From Anaspis maculata (Eukaryota; Arthropoda; Insecta; Coleoptera; Scraptiidae), in NCBI GenBank assembly GCA_949128115.1, contig OX421963.1, positions 91,521,602-91,585,601 of the forward strand: a stretch of 64,000 bases of DNA, written 5' to 3'. Shown here piece after piece: positions 11,614 to 24,147 of the stretch. The notes below the pieces were generated by a model, which was given only the letters and a program-made list of their open reading frames with translations, did no database searches and was not told where the DNA came from. The number at the start of each line of letters is the position of its first letter. Within the stretch, counting starts at the first letter, position 1. Made by a program: the position numbers and the translations under genes.

Positions 11614-11801
11614 CTAAAAATTGGGTGTTTTCTTTATTAGATGCCGGTACTAGTACAAGGTACTACATCAAACACTACTTGCCTAGTTGCCTACTCAATC
11701 AAAATCGCTTCCAATCTAGTGTACCTATTTTTACACACACAGACACAAACTAAGCCTTTTTATTCTTATGAAATAACCAACAAATGACAACAATTCCAAA
11801 T

Positions 11802-11977
11802 TCAATTCGGATGCTTAAGCCTGAAGTGGGCGTTCAAGTTGTACTTATGCTTGGCCGCGAACGGGCACAGCGAACAGCGGAACGTCGGCGCGATCCCGCA
11901 TTCCTTGTTGACGTGTCTGCTCAGGTGCTTCTTGTTTTTGTACGACCGGTGGCAGTTGTTGCACTGGAATCTGCCAC
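11802..11977 (-). CDS. lola: lola-type zinc-finger terminal exon 24
   Basis: Acceptor TTTCCGTTTTAG, phase 1, 58 residues, no in-frame ATG before finger 1. Finger 1: C6-x2-C9-x12-H22-x4-C27, HRSYKNKKHLSRH, ECGIAPTF. Finger 2: C35-x2-C38-x12-H51-x4-H56, PFAAKHKYNLNAH, tail PN, TGA. AATAAA (plus 11759-11764) lies 38 nt past the stop. Member of the FAAKH subfamily, separated from exon 23 by 12 kb of repeats. Confidence 0.9.
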
Positions 11978-12239
11978 CTAAAACGGAAATATTTCAGAAA
12001 ACCTTCCAAAATCAAAGCTTTTCAAAATCAAAATCATATGAAAAAAAAAACAGTAGTAATAAAAAGCTTTTCAGAACTGAATTGTAGCTTTCAAGGTTGA
12101 GATACTCGCGCCATGAAACTTTCTTCCAATTTCGCCGGTTTATGATGTATGCTGGCCTCGAAAGCTCACAGCGTCGGTTATACATATATCGATTACAGGA
12201 GATCAGAAATTCTCACAGGAATCCCGAGGGGTAAACCGC

Positions 12240-12462
12240 TGGGGGTATTATGGTGTACACCTCTGAGGTATTAGTAGGTATTACAAGGGTATTAGTGGGT
12301 ATTACAGGGGTATTGGTGGGTATTACTGGGTATTAGTGGGTATTACTGGGTATTACAGGGGTATTACTGGGTATTACTGGGTATTACATGGGAATTAGTG
12401 GGTATTACTAGGGGAATTAGTGGGTATTACAGAGGAATTAGTGGGTATTAGTAGGTATTAAA
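12240..12462 (+). repeat. GGGTATTAC/GGGTATTAG minisatellite
   Basis: About 20 imperfect units of 10 to 13 bp (GGGTATTACTG, GGGGTATTAGT). A related array in the same orientation lies at 16250-16440. Just outside the arrays an inverted pair is visible: AATCCCGAGGGGTAAACCGCT (about 12221-12241) and AGCGGTTTACCCCTCGAGGAAT (about 16474-16495). Confidence 0.8.
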
Positions 12463-12736
12463 CGTCAAGTGCGCATGCGTCAGAGGTGAACAAAGTTAGC
12501 AGAATCTCCATACCTAGTCGTGAAAATGTCGGAAAAGTGAGCGGAAATCAGAAAAGTGAAAACTCTCGAGTAAAACAAGTAGGTGAAGGTAAGTCAGTAA
12601 CCATTCACCTGAGTATATATTATTGTACAGGGGTGATACGGTATCGTTAGTCCGCCGATGGAACTGCACCTATTAATTTAGATTTAGAAATATTTGCCGC
12701 CCCGCGCCTGGTGAAATTGAATAGGTACACAATATT

Positions 12737-12885
12737 AGGTGCTTTCCTTTTACCACAAAACTCACTGATCTGATCTAAGTTAAAGAGAGAAAGAGCGAGA
12801 AATCACATGCGCGAAAGTGAGATACCACTAACAACTTAGGTCAGAATACTTAGTTCAGATTGTAAAAGGAAAGCACCTAATGCTT
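12737..12885. mobile_element. small MITE with 19-bp terminal inverted repeats
   Basis: TTAGGTGCTTTCCTTTTAC at the left is matched by GTAAAAGGAAAGCACCTAA at the right about 150 bp away. No coding sequence. Flanked by TA-rich sequence. Confidence 0.75.
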
Positions 12886-13306
12886 ACATTAATACAAGAA
12901 TACTCTATCAGTTCCAGAGCTAAAAATAACTTATATTGTCAGTGTATACCTCGTAAGCGCAAAATAAATCCCTTGAGATATTCAAGGTATCAGGAGATTA
13001 TTTACAACAGCTTGCAGAATCTGCTGCAATCAATCAAGTTCTAGAAAAACCGAGAACTTAAGAACGAGAACGGAGATGAGAACCATTCACTTTAGTGAAA
13101 ATTAGCTGCTTCAAGAATCTTTTCTTGAAGCAGGTCTTTTTAGCACGACCCACATGTTGTGTGTGTGTGTGTGTAATGTGTCGGTACCTACCCTATCAAG
13201 TTTTATTGTCACAATTACAACGGTTAGAAGAAAATAGCCAGCCTGAAACTTTTGGGGTGACTAATTCACTTATAGTACAGGAAAAATAGTAAAAAAATCG
13301 GCAAAA

Positions 13307-14902
13307 CCTCGGAATAAATATGGACGTCATGAAAATTTGATATTCTGTTCAGAATTGAGTGCTCTACAACATATCCAAAATCGCCAAAAATCGCACCCGG
13401 GGGTTTCGAGTTATTGGAGGGGGGGGGGTAAAAAATTGCAGATGAAAATGGAGGGGATGGAACCCGTCAATCCATTGGATGCGAATACATTATAGTTCGA
13501 CGTATCATATCCCCTTGATACCATTTTGGCACAAAAAGTGTCCATCACTGTTGCAGGGGAGTAGTGGAGGGGCGAAGCTCTGCTAGGTGGTCCATTTTGT
13601 TTTTCGGGCCATGTAGAACCGATCACGACAAGTGTGGTATCTTTTCCGACTAAATTCAATCTCCTGAACTCGTATCCGATGTGTAAATTTGAATGAAAAC
13701 AAGTTTAAACAAGTAAACTTGAGAAAACTTGTTTTTTTTTTGACAATTTTGACGATTTTTTTATTTACTGTTGGAGGTGTTCATTCTCAGAAAATCATCA
13801 GGAACCATTAAATTGAAGTGTATTCTTCCCAAAAATTCTCCACTTGATGTATAATTTTGTTTCTCGAGTTTAAAAAATCGATTTGAACTTGAGCCGGCAC
13901 GGCGCGTCGTTTACTACTGACCAGAACACTACAGCATGCACCTTTAAATGAAAACACCTCAAACTATTAAAAAAGTAACAACTCACCTTTAAAAATTGGA
14001 GGATTTGTGCAGAACTGAATTCCCTATAACATGAACAAAATCGCCATTAATCGCAATGCAGGATTTTGAGTTATTCGAGGAGGAGGATAACACTTTGACA
14101 GGATTCATACTCTATGAACTGTTATCTCCCCACTTGAATAACTCAAAACCCTGCAATGCGATTCATGGCGATTTTGTTTATGTTATAGGAAATTCAATTC
14201 TCCACAGATCCTCCAATTTTCAAAGATAAGTTGGTATTTCTTCAATAGTTTGAGGTGTTTTCATTTAAAGGTGCATGCTGTAGTGTTCTGGTCAGTAGTA
14301 GACGACACGCCGCGCCAGCTCAAGTTCAAATCGATTTTTTAAACTCGAGAAACAAAATTATACATCGAGTGGATGATTTTTGTGGAGAATACACTTCAAT
14401 TCAATGGTCCCTGGAAATTTTCTAAAAATGAACGCCTCCAACAGTGAAACAAAAATTCGTCAAAATTGTCAAAGAAAAAACAAGTTTTTTGGAGCTAACT
14501 TGTTCAAACTTGTTTTCATCCAAATTTACACATCGAATATGAGTTCAGGAGATTGAATTTAGTCGGAAAAGATTCCAAACTTGTCGTGAGCGGTTCTACA
14601 TGGGCAGAAAAACAAAATGGACCACCTAGCAGAGCTTCGCCTCCCCACTACTCCCCTCCAACAATGATGAACACTTTTTGTGCCAAAATAGTATCAATGG
14701 GATATGATACGTCGAACTATAATATATTCACATCCAATGGATTGACGGGTTCCATCCCCTCCATTTTCACCTGCAATTTTTTACCCCCCCTCCAATAACT
14801 CAAAACCCCCGAGTGCGATTTTTGGCGATTTTGGATATGTTGTAGAGCACTCAATTCTGAACAAAATATCAAATTTTCAGGACGTCCATATTTTTTCCGA
14901 GG
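13307..14902. mobile_element. 1.6-kb palindromic (foldback) element
   Basis: Two arms of about 780 bp are inverted copies with roughly 10 percent divergence: CCTCGGAATAAATATGGACG at the left end mirrors CGTCCATATTTTTTCCGAGG at the right. The turn lies near 14100. Each arm contains the same 81/82-codon frame (minus 13411-13659, plus 14553-14798; starts MNLVGKD). The frame is conserved only because the arms are copies; no domain is recognised. Confidence 0.85.
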
Positions 14903-15054
14903 TTGAAATCTATCTTTCTTGTACTATTATTATAGGTACAGGCAATGGTGCAGGGTAGTAATACCTACCTACAAATACCTGCAGGGGCAAAATGAGGAAT
15001 CTTCTCAGAAAACATACAAGCTGTCCCCATGAATAACTGTTGGAAATGAGGAAC

Positions 15055-15400
15055 TTGTGGTGTGGTGGTCAGCGCGTTCGACTACCACTCCAGGGGTCGT
15101 GGGTTCGAGTCCCACTGTGAGCGATCGGATTTCTGTCCTCAAAACAAGCTCCTTGATCTAGTTGGAATGCTTGCTAAACGCAAGACGAATAAACGTGTGT
15201 CGAATAGCACGTGAAATACGAGCTATGGTGCCGACCCCATGCGATGTTGTTGGTCGTTAAAATCCCTACCCTGTGTTGGAACACACAGGAGCTCGGCAAA
15301 ATTTCCGATATAGTGAAAGAAAGCATTCACCGGCGTCGGTGTTAGGCCTCGCTGCGGAAATAGGCCGACGTTTAATAAACAAATTTCTTTTTTTCCAAAA
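15055..15400 (+). mobile_element. tRNA-derived SINE
   Basis: Head 15056-15120: TGTGGTGGTCAGCGCG resembles an A box and GTGGGTTCGAGTCCCAC contains the B box consensus. The body runs through GTGAAATACGAGC... to an AATAAACAAATTTC tail near 15395. It is not a functional tRNA, since the acceptor stem is not formed. Confidence 0.65.
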
Positions 15401-15559
15401 TTCAGCTTGATGTGACGGATATACGACACCGAGTACCTACGACATCTTAAAACGCTGTTATGAAACTGTTATGGACAATGCCATATGCGGGCTTTATGGG
15501 AGACTAATCCATATTATACCTGCCTACCGTACCGTATCACTGACCATGTCCGTGTTTTA

Positions 15560-16200
15560 GGATTCATGTGTGTGCCAAGGTACATGGACTCCAGAATTTA
15601 TCTAAAAAGGACCCATTGATTATTGATACCAAGTGAACTTTTACTTTTCCGGCCCCACCAACATGGAAGGGAAAGTATGGTAATCGTGCAAAAAAAGTTT
15701 CGAGATTTCGACGGATAAATCTATTCTGGGTCCCCAAGTCGATCAGGACCATTTCCAGAATGATGTCTGTCTGTCTGTGTGTGTGTCTGTGTGTCTGTTT
15801 GTAATCTTCCACGATAGCTGCCCAATCGTTGATCCGATCGACTTTAAATTTGATATGCAGACATGGTTTTGCTGTCGAATGACCGGATTAGTTTTTGGCT
15901 GTCATCTGTCGAACGAAAGGTAAAATCTTTCAGAAAAAAGATAAAAAATCAGAATATGCTCCAAAATGACCTCTAAGCTCTGTAGTTTGTCACTTCGTAC
16001 CCCAATGTAGTTGACTATGCAAGGTAATGCTACCAAAAAATAATTTCTGAAATTTCCTTTGTTTCTAGACCATTGTTGGATCCGGCATTTAAAAATGGCG
16101 ACTCTGACGTCACCACTAATATCGCGTATAGGACGATAGGAGTGCTTCTCCAAGGCTTTGTAGCATTTTACTCTATTCCGGCCTTTCCTGCATTTATATC
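15560..16200. repeat. GTCTGTCTGTGTGTG-containing dispersed-type repeat
   Basis: Contains ATTTCCAGAATGATGTCTGTCTGTCTGTGTGTG followed by a block with GTTGATCCGATCGACTTTAAATTTG. This arrangement (short GTCTG/TGTG microsatellite between two conserved arms) is seen in repeat families of many arthropod genomes; no coding frame of note. Confidence 0.4.
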
Positions 16201-16249
16201 TGATGGATTTTAGAGGGTTTAGATCGGATAATTGCGAGTAATAACTACA

Positions 16250-16440
16250 ATGGGTATTATAAGGTATTAGAGGGTATTACTGCTGTATTACTGGGTATTA
16301 CTGGGGTATTACTGGGTATTACTGGGTATTACTGGGGTATTACTGGGGTATTACAGGGGTATTATTGGGTATTAGCGGGTATTAGTGGGTATTACAGGGG
16401 TATTAGTGGGTATTATAAGGGTATTACTGGGCATTAGTGG
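16250..16440 (+). repeat. GGGTATTACTG minisatellite, second array
   Basis: Roughly 16 imperfect units of GGGTATTACTG/GGGGTATTAC, same motif and orientation as 12240-12462. It abuts the start of the TAGAAATCC satellite. Confidence 0.8.
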
Positions 16441-16750
16441 GAGAAAGGGGAATTAGTGTACATCATTTCGGTCAGCGGTTTACCCCTCGAGGAATCCTCA
16501 GAAATCTCGTGAATATTCTGAGATATCTCACAGAAATATTAAAAAATATCAAGAAATTCTTCAAAATTCTCGTATCTTCCAAATTCCCTAGAAAGCTCAT
16601 ACAAATCTTCGAAAATTCCCAGATTGATATATCTTTTTACTAACATAAGTAAATTGACAACAAAACGGTTTCTACATCAGACAATTACAGTTAGTTGCTA
16701 TATTAGACTTGACTTGAGTTATTATTTTGGAGAAAGATATTGGTACAATT

Positions 16751-17108
16751 AGTACGCCGGATAGCGACATTTTACCTAAGTCATTTCGTCACGCGACAGA
16801 CTCGGTCAAATCGGTAGTTTTTGTGATGGCAAACAAGGAAAACTACTTCTGTCACTCATGCGTCGGTTGCTTCAAAAGTTACAGGGTGTCAAACATGTCA
16901 GTAGAGAGAGATGGTTCCTTCAAACACATTTTGAGGAGGTAGTGGAGGAGGAGGGGGACACCTTGTATCTTCTGAAGCAACCGCCGCATGAGTGACAGAA
17001 GTAGTTTTCCTTGTTTGCCATCACAAAAACTACCGATTTGACCGAGTCTGTCGCGTGATGGAATGTTTTGAAAATTCATGTCGCTATCCGGCGCCGGCGA
17101 GGCGTACT
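16751..17108. mobile_element. hairpin (foldback) MITE, copy 1
   Basis: The two halves are inverted copies of about 150 bp: AGTACGCCGGATAGCGACAT at the left is mirrored by ATGTCGCTATCCGGCG near 17078-17093, and GTCACTCATGCGTCGGTTGC is mirrored by GCAACCGCCGCATGAGTGAC near 16979-16998. A second copy is at 58472-58813. The right end here has a 9-bp disturbance (CCGGCGAGG) before CGTACT. No transposase. Confidence 0.85.
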
Positions 17109-17589
17109 AGATGTAGTAGTAGAAGGCACTCAGATTCGAAACGGCAGCTCAAGTTGTTGCTATCGTTTGAGTCGGCAAGTTTTGTTCACTGCTGTCGAAG
17201 AGGTTTACGGCCAGACTGTTCGGACTTCGCTCCAGTCTGACTTGGTAGCGTTCGCCGGCTCTTCTCACTTCATCCTTCACGTGGCCCATCTTCAAGACTT
17301 GGTGGATGGTTTCATTGGTCACGAACCAGGGTGCATCAGCTCCTGGATATTCCACAGAAACCTACAGAAATGCATAGAAATTTTTGGGAATCCTCAAAAG
17401 TCACCAGAATTCTCACGAAAGTCCTCAGAAATCCTGTAGAAACCCTACAAATTCTTGAAAATCCTTATAAGTCTCGTAACAATCTCTAAAAATTTTCAGA
17501 AATCTTCCAGAAATTTTTCAAAGTGAACCCGTAGAAACCTCAAGAAATCCCTCGAATTCTCGTAGGTTGAAGGAATCCCTATAACTCTA

Positions 17590-18055
17590 GTTTTCAGAAA
17601 TCAATAGAATATAGAATAGAATAGAATAGAATAATCTTCATTCACCATCACTGCGACATACAATATTGGCTTTGTCAATATAAGACGAGTGAAAATTGTT
17701 TAAACAACAACAAAATATACAATAAAACAACAGGGAGTTGACGCCATAGAACAGTAGGTATCACTCAAGAAACTCCCGTACCAAATATAACGCTCTTTCA
17801 GTCAAAAGCACCTTGACGGCTTTCTTAAACTGACTTATATTAAGGGTTTTGATGCAGCTTGGTGATCTGTTGAAAAGTCTGATACACATATAGTTTGTTG
17901 ACTGTTGAGAAGCTTTAACTCTGTGAAAAGGTATGGTCAGGTTATTTTTATTTCTTGTGCTGTACTCGTGAAAATCACCACTGTCAGTGTGAATCTCGAG
18001 ATTTTCTCTTGCATACAAGAGACACTGAAACACATAACATAACATCTGGTAATCT
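17590..18055 (-). mobile_element. 5'-truncated non-LTR retrotransposon (LINE) 3' end
   Basis: The minus strand encodes a 94-residue C-terminal piece with HEYSTRNKNNLTIPFHR, NYMCIRLFNRSP and FKKAVKVLLTERALYLVREFL, the pattern (Y-x-T-R...I-K/N-L-F-N-x-L-P...F-K-K...L-L...Y-S-x-x-E-F-L) found after the reverse transcriptase in many arthropod LINEs. The 3' tail is (TATTC)n, seen on the plus strand as repeated AGAAT at 17600-17632. It is inserted in the satellite array. Confidence 0.75.
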
Positions 18056-21000
18056 GGTAGAGATATTTAGAAATTTCTAGAAATCCCATAAAATAGTTTA
18101 GAATTTCTTCTCTACAAATTTCCATATATCCCTGAAAATCTTGCAGAAGTCTCAGAAATTCCTCGAAAATCCTGTAGAAATCTCTAGAAATTTCCACAGG
18201 AACCCTCAAAGATCTCGTGAATACCTTTGGGAATTATGAATAAATCTCTAGAAATGCCTAGAAATTTCTTAAAAGTCTCGTAGAATTCTTTAGAAATACC
18301 TAGAAATCTCATACAAATCTGCGAAAATTCCTAGAAATCTCGTAGGAATTCCGGGAAATAGGACTTTTTGGGAGTCCTGGAAAACCTCAAGATATCCCTT
18401 TGAAATCTTTCGGAAATATCTTGGAAATCTCGTAGAAATCTGCAAAATCAATCGAGATTTCCAAAAATACTGAGCAACTTTTAGGAAACCCATACTAGTC
18501 ATCAAGAATCCCTACAGATTCAGCAGAAATCTTTATTAAAAATCCCTAGAAATATTCTAGAAATCTTCAAAAAATCTTGTACAAATCTTCAGAGATCTCT
18601 AAATTCTTGAAAATAAATTCAGTCGAAAAAGAGATAAAAGTGAAAGAGAATCCTCAGAAATGTCATAGAAATTCTTAGAGTGTCTCAAGAATCTTGTAGA
18701 AATATTCAAAAATCTGCAGTAAATCGTGGGAACATCCAGAAACTTCAAGAATATTGTCGAAATTTTCGGAACTCCTTGAAATTCTGTGCGATTCTTAGAT
18801 ATCTCGTAAGAGTTTCTAAACATCTCTAGGAATCTCTAGAAATTCCATAGATATCTTGAAAACCCTAGAAATTTTATACAAATCTCCACTCTACCCAAAG
18901 AAATCATGAACACAATAAAAATTACATACACCTCTTCCATCTCAGAACTCCCTACACATTTCCAGAAATTCTTAAAAATCCCCAGAAACCTCGTAGAAAA
19001 TCTTTGGGAATTCCTAGAAATTTTGTAGAAATCTCCAGAAATCCTTGCAAATTCCGGACATTTTAGAGATCTCTATAAATCCAAAACAAATTTTTAGGAA
19101 TCCTTCAGGAATCCCTAGAAATGTAAAACATATCTTCATGATTCTTAGAAATACTATATAAATGATTGAGAAATCCGAAGAAATTTTTGAGAATCTTCAA
19201 CATTCTAAAAAACTTCTACAAAATCCCGTAGAAATTTTGGATCTTTGGAAATCCCGTAGAGAAACTTAGAAATCGTTGTAAATTTTAGAAAATTTATACG
19301 AATCGTTGGAAATCCCTGGACATTCCGTAGAAAACCTGAAAAATCCCTAGAAATCTTCAGAAATGCTTACAAATTCCGAAGAAAAATTCAGGGATCTCTA
19401 GAAAACCAAAACGAATTTTTAGGAATCCCTAGAGATCATGAAGATATGTACGGAAATCCCTAGATAGCCCGTAGAAATCCTGCAAAATCTATATAAATCT
19501 CTAGAATTCTCCAGAAATCTTCTAGAAATCTTCAAAGTAATCCCGTAGAAACCTTAAGAAATCCTTCGAATTCTCGTAGATTGAAGGAATCCTTAACTCT
19601 CTAGTTTTCAAAAAACTTATGAGATATTCAGAAATCCTTAGAAGTCCCATGAAATAGTTTGGAATTTCTTCTCTGCAAATTTCCATAAATCCCTGGAAAT
19701 CTTGCAGAAATCTTCGAAAATCTTCAGAAATTCCTCTAAAACCCTGTAGAAATCTCTAGAAATTTCCACAGGAACCCTCAAAGATCTCGCGAATACCTTT
19801 GGGAGTTATGAATAAATGTCTAGAAATTCCTAAAAAATTCCGTAGAATTCTTTAGAAATCCCTAGAAATCTCATACAAATCTTCATAAATTCCTAGAAAT
19901 CCCATAAAAATTCCGGGAAATCCATAGTAATTTTTGGGAGTCCTGAAAAATCTCAAGATATCCCTTTGAAATCTTTCAGAAATATCTTGGAAATCTCGTA
20001 GAAATCTGCAAACATCAGTCGAGATTTCCAAAAATACTGAGCAACTTTTAGGAATCCCATACTAATCAACAGTAATCCCTAGAGATTCAGCAGAAATCTT
20101 GAAAAATCCCTAGAAATTTTTTAGAAATCTTAGAAAAATCCCGTACAAATATTCAGAGATCTCCAAATTCTTGAAAATAAATTCAGTCGAAAAAGGTGTG
20201 TCTCAAAAATCTTGTAGAAGTATTCAGAAATCTGTAATAAATAGAACCTTCAGAAACTTCAGAATATCGTCGAGATTTTTAGAACTCCCTAAAATTTTCT
20301 GCGATTCTTAGATATCTCGTAGGAGTTTCTACACATCTCTAGAAATCTCTAAAAATTCCATAGAAATTTTGGAAACTCTAGCAATTTCATACAAATCTTC
20401 ACTCTACCCGTAGAAATCTTGAAAACAAAAAAAAATACATACACATCTTCCATCTCAGAACTCTCTACACATTTCCAGAAGTTCTTAAAAATCCCTAGAA
20501 ACCCCGTAGAATTTTTTGGAAATTCCTAGGAATTTTGTAGAAATCTTCAAAAATCTTTGCAAATTCCAAACAAAAATTTAAAGATCTCTATAATTCCAAA
20601 ACAAATGTTCAGGAATCCCTAGACATCCCAAAGAAATGTACAGAAATCCCTAGAAATTCTTTGTGAAAATTTCGTGAACATCTTTAGTTATCCTGTATAA
20701 ATCTTCACAAATCTCTAGAAATTCTTCTTTTTTTTTTCTTTCTTCAGAGTATAGCAATATATTTATAAAAGTGAAGATAAAATAAAATTTCTTTGAAATC
20801 TTCAGGAATCCCTAGAAATGTAATACATATCTTTATGATTCTCAGAAATACTGTAGAACTAATTGAGAAATCCAAAGAAATTCTTGAGAATCTTCAACAT
20901 TCTTAAAATCTTCTACAAAATCTCGTAGAAATTTTAGATCTTTGGAAATCCCGTAGAAATAAAAAATACAGAAATTCTCAAAAATCGTAAATTTTTGAAG

Positions 21001-23230
21001 ATCTATACGAATCGTTAGAAATCCCTAGATATCCCGTAGAAATCCTGAAAAATCCCTATAAATCTTCAGAAATGCTAACAAATTCCGTAGAAAAATCCAG
21101 GTATCAATAAAAAACCAAAACAAATTTTCAGGACTCCCTAGAGATCATGAAGAAATGTACGGAAATCCCTAGATATCCCGTAAAAATCCTGAAAAATCTA
21201 TAAATCTTAAAAATTCTCTAGAAATCATCTAGAAATCTTCAAATAATTCCGTAGAAATCTTGAGAAATCCTTCGAATTCTCGTAGATTGAAGGAATTCCT
21301 AGATCTCTGGTTTTCAAAAATCCTGTAGATATTCAGAAATTCTTAGAAATCCCATAAAAATGTTTGAAATTTCTTCTCTAAAAATCTCCATAAATCCCTG
21401 GAAATCTTGCAGAAATCTTCAAAAATCTTCGGAAATTTCTCGAAAAACTGTAGAAATCTCTGGAGATTTCCACAGGAACCCTCAAAGATCTCGTGAATAT
21501 CTTTGGGAGTTATGAATGAATGTCTAGAAATGCCTAGAAATTTCATACAAATCATCATAAATTCCTAGAAATCCCGTAAAAAATCCGGGAAATCCATAGG
21601 AGTCCTGAAAAACCTCAAGATATCCCTTTGAAATCTTCCAGATATATTTTAGAAATCCCGTAGAAATTTGCAAACATCACTAAAGATTTCCAAAAATACT
21701 GAACAACTTTCAGGAATTCCATACTAATCATCAGGAATCCCTAGAGATTCAGCAGAAATCTTTATTGAAAATCCCTAGAAATATCTTAGAAATCTTCAAA
21801 AAATCTCTCACAAATGTTCAGGAATCTCTAAATTCTTGAAAATAATTTCAGTTGAAGAAGGAAATAGTCTCAAGTTGGAAGGAAATCCTCAGAAATCTTG
21901 AAGAAATTCTTGGAAGAACTCAAAAATGTTGTATGAATATTCAGAAATCTGTAATAAATCGTGGGAGCCTTCAGAAATTCCAAGAAGAATATCGTCGACA
22001 TTTTTAGAACTCCCTAAAATTCTTTGCAATTCTTAGAAATCTCGTAGGATATTCTAGAGATGAATCCTAACAAATTCCGTAGAAAAATTCAGAAATCCCT
22101 AGAAATCCTAAACAAATTTTTAGGAATCCCTAGAGATCCCGAAGAAATGAACGGAAATTCCCAGAAATTCTCACAGGAACTCCAGATATTTCGTGAATAT
22201 CTTTACTTGTCCTGTAGACATCTTCACAAATCTTCGAAAACTCTTCAAAAATTACTCAGTCCGTAGAAATATTGAACACAATAGGAATCACATACACATT
22301 TTCAATTTCAAAACTTCCTGCATATTTTCAGAAATCCTTAGAAATCCCCAGAAACCTCGCAAAAATCTTTGGAAATCCCTAGAAATTTTGTAGAAATCTT
22401 CCCTTACAAATTCTGTAGAAAAATTCAGAGATCTCTTGAAATCCAAAACAAATTTTTAGGAATCCTTAGAAATCCCCAAAAAAATGTACAGAAATCCCTA
22501 GAAATTTTTATAGGAATTCCAGAAATTTCGTAAATATCTTCACTTATCCTGCAGAAATCTTCATGAATCTTTAGATGTTCTTCAAAAGTCTTGTGTAAAT
22601 CTTCATGAATCCTTAGAAATGTGATACAAATCTTCATGATTCTTAGAAATACTGTAGAAATAATTATTGAGAAATCCATAGAAATTTTCGAGAAACCTCA
22701 AAATTTTCCAAAAACTCCTACAAATCTTGTGGAAATTTTAGAATCTTGGAATTCCCGTAGAAATTTTCAAAATTCCATAGAAATTCTTAACAATCATTGG
22801 AAACTTTTGAATTTCATACGAATCGTAAGAAATCCTTAGATATCCAGTAGAAATCCTGAAAAATATCTAGAACTTTTGGAAATCTCGTCGAAATATCTAG
22901 AAAGAAATCTCCGCGATATAATATTCATAAAAATTCCTAGGAATGCCGTATAATCTTTAGAACGACTTATAAATTTTCAGAAACCCTTGAAAATCTCAAA
23001 AAAGCCTTTCTGTAATCCCTAGAAACCGTAGAAATATTAGAGGATCCTTGGAAATTATTGGTAATTTTCAAAAATCCCTGGCATTATAGTAGAAATGCCT
23101 GAAAATCACATGAAAAAATATAGAAATCCTCAGAAATCTCAAAAAATCCGCAGAAATGTCGTTGATTTTTCTATAAAAATTTTGCAAAAGTCTTTGAGAA
23201 TCTCTAGAAATCATAGAGAACTCTTTCGAG
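18055..23230. repeat. degenerate TAGAAATCC satellite-like array with higher-order units
   Basis: More than 5 kb consists almost wholly of short imperfect units around (C/G)TAGAAATC(C/T)(C/T) with spacing of roughly 10 to 13 bp (also 16495-16620 and 17345-17590). Longer landmarks repeat: CACAGGAACCCTCAAAGATCTCG at about 18195, 19770 and 21470, and TTGAAGGAATCC/TTCCT at about 17568, 19583 and 21286, so larger units of about 1.6 to 2.0 kb have been duplicated. The many 70-codon frames in it are by-products of the repeat. Confidence 0.85.
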
Positions 23231-23968
23231 ATCGCCATGGATACTGACCGAGAACTTGGAAAACCCAAAATGGTACTTACCAAAATCGTCAAAATTTGAG
23301 TCAAAATTGGTACTTTTCCAAAAACTACTTTGGAGCGTGCTCTAAGCTGGTTTTCAACGGCAAAAAGTATCGATTTGAGCTCGGAAAAAATGCCACTTTC
23401 AGTGTTACATTTTTAAAAAGGGCAACGTGTAGGAGCTCGTTTCTTATTAAATTGGTTATGTAGGATAGAATTTTGATCATAAAAAATAGGCGAATTCACT
23501 ACTCAGCTATCAACAAGTGCCAATTTCTGTTAGAAGATTGCATCTTCTGAACTTTGCAGAGCAGTGATAAATCATTTTACCTTTGAAGTTCTTACCGTCG
23601 ATTATCAGCCGAAGTGGCAGTTTTGACTAAGGAAGTACCATTTGGACTTACGAAAAAGAGCAAATTTTGGAAACAATCGCATCGAGTTAAGGATCGTCTC
23701 TGTTTCTGACTAAATCAAGCATGCAGAAAGATATTTTGACCAGGACAAAAACCGTAGCACTTACGTATACCGAGTAATATCCTAGGACTCTTAGATACCT
23801 GAATATTAAGGTAATGAAGATAATACCTTAAATGAAAATGAAACAGCTGAATAATTTATAATAAACAATAAGCATTTTCTTACAGCATTCAACACATTGC
23901 TGGTTTAAAATATTCAAACAACATTAAAATTTCATTGCGCAATGAAAATACATGAAGGAAATGATAAT
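23231..23968. other. unassigned sequence between satellite and exon 23
   Basis: Nothing coding was recognised. The block GTTTCTGACTAAATCAAGCA at about 23703 recurs near 36953, followed in both places by CGAGTAATA, so part of this stretch is a dispersed repeat. Confidence 0.4.
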
Positions 23969-24147
23969 TCATTCAATACGATGCTTGATCCTGAGATGCG
24001 CAGTCAAGTTGTAGTTGTGTTTGGCAGCAAAAGAGCAATGGGGACAATAAAATGTCGGCGGGATTCCGCATTCTTTGTGTATGTGCCTGCTCAGATGCGT
24101 TTTGTTCTTGTAAGATCTGCCGCAGGTATTGCACTGGAATGGGCGAC
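23969..24147 (-). CDS. lola: lola-type zinc-finger terminal exon 23
   Basis: Acceptor TGTTTGTTTTAG, phase 1, 59 residues. Finger 1: C6-x2-C9-x12-H22-x4-C27, GRSYKNKTHLSRH, ECGIPPTF. Finger 2: C35-x2-C38-x12-H51-x4-H56, SFAAKHNYNLTAH, then RIE and TGA. Very close to exons 20, 21 and 24 in both fingers; its helix residues differ mainly in finger 2. The upstream methionine at 24175 is before the acceptor. Confidence 0.91.

Noticed and set aside
15056..15125. Candidate tRNA gene
   Set aside because: Has A- and B-box-like sequences but the acceptor and D stems do not close and a SINE body follows; called a SINE instead.
17068..17439. 123-codon plus-strand frame next to the hairpin MITE
   Set aside because: Begins in the MITE and ends in the TAGAAATCC satellite; no domain recognised.
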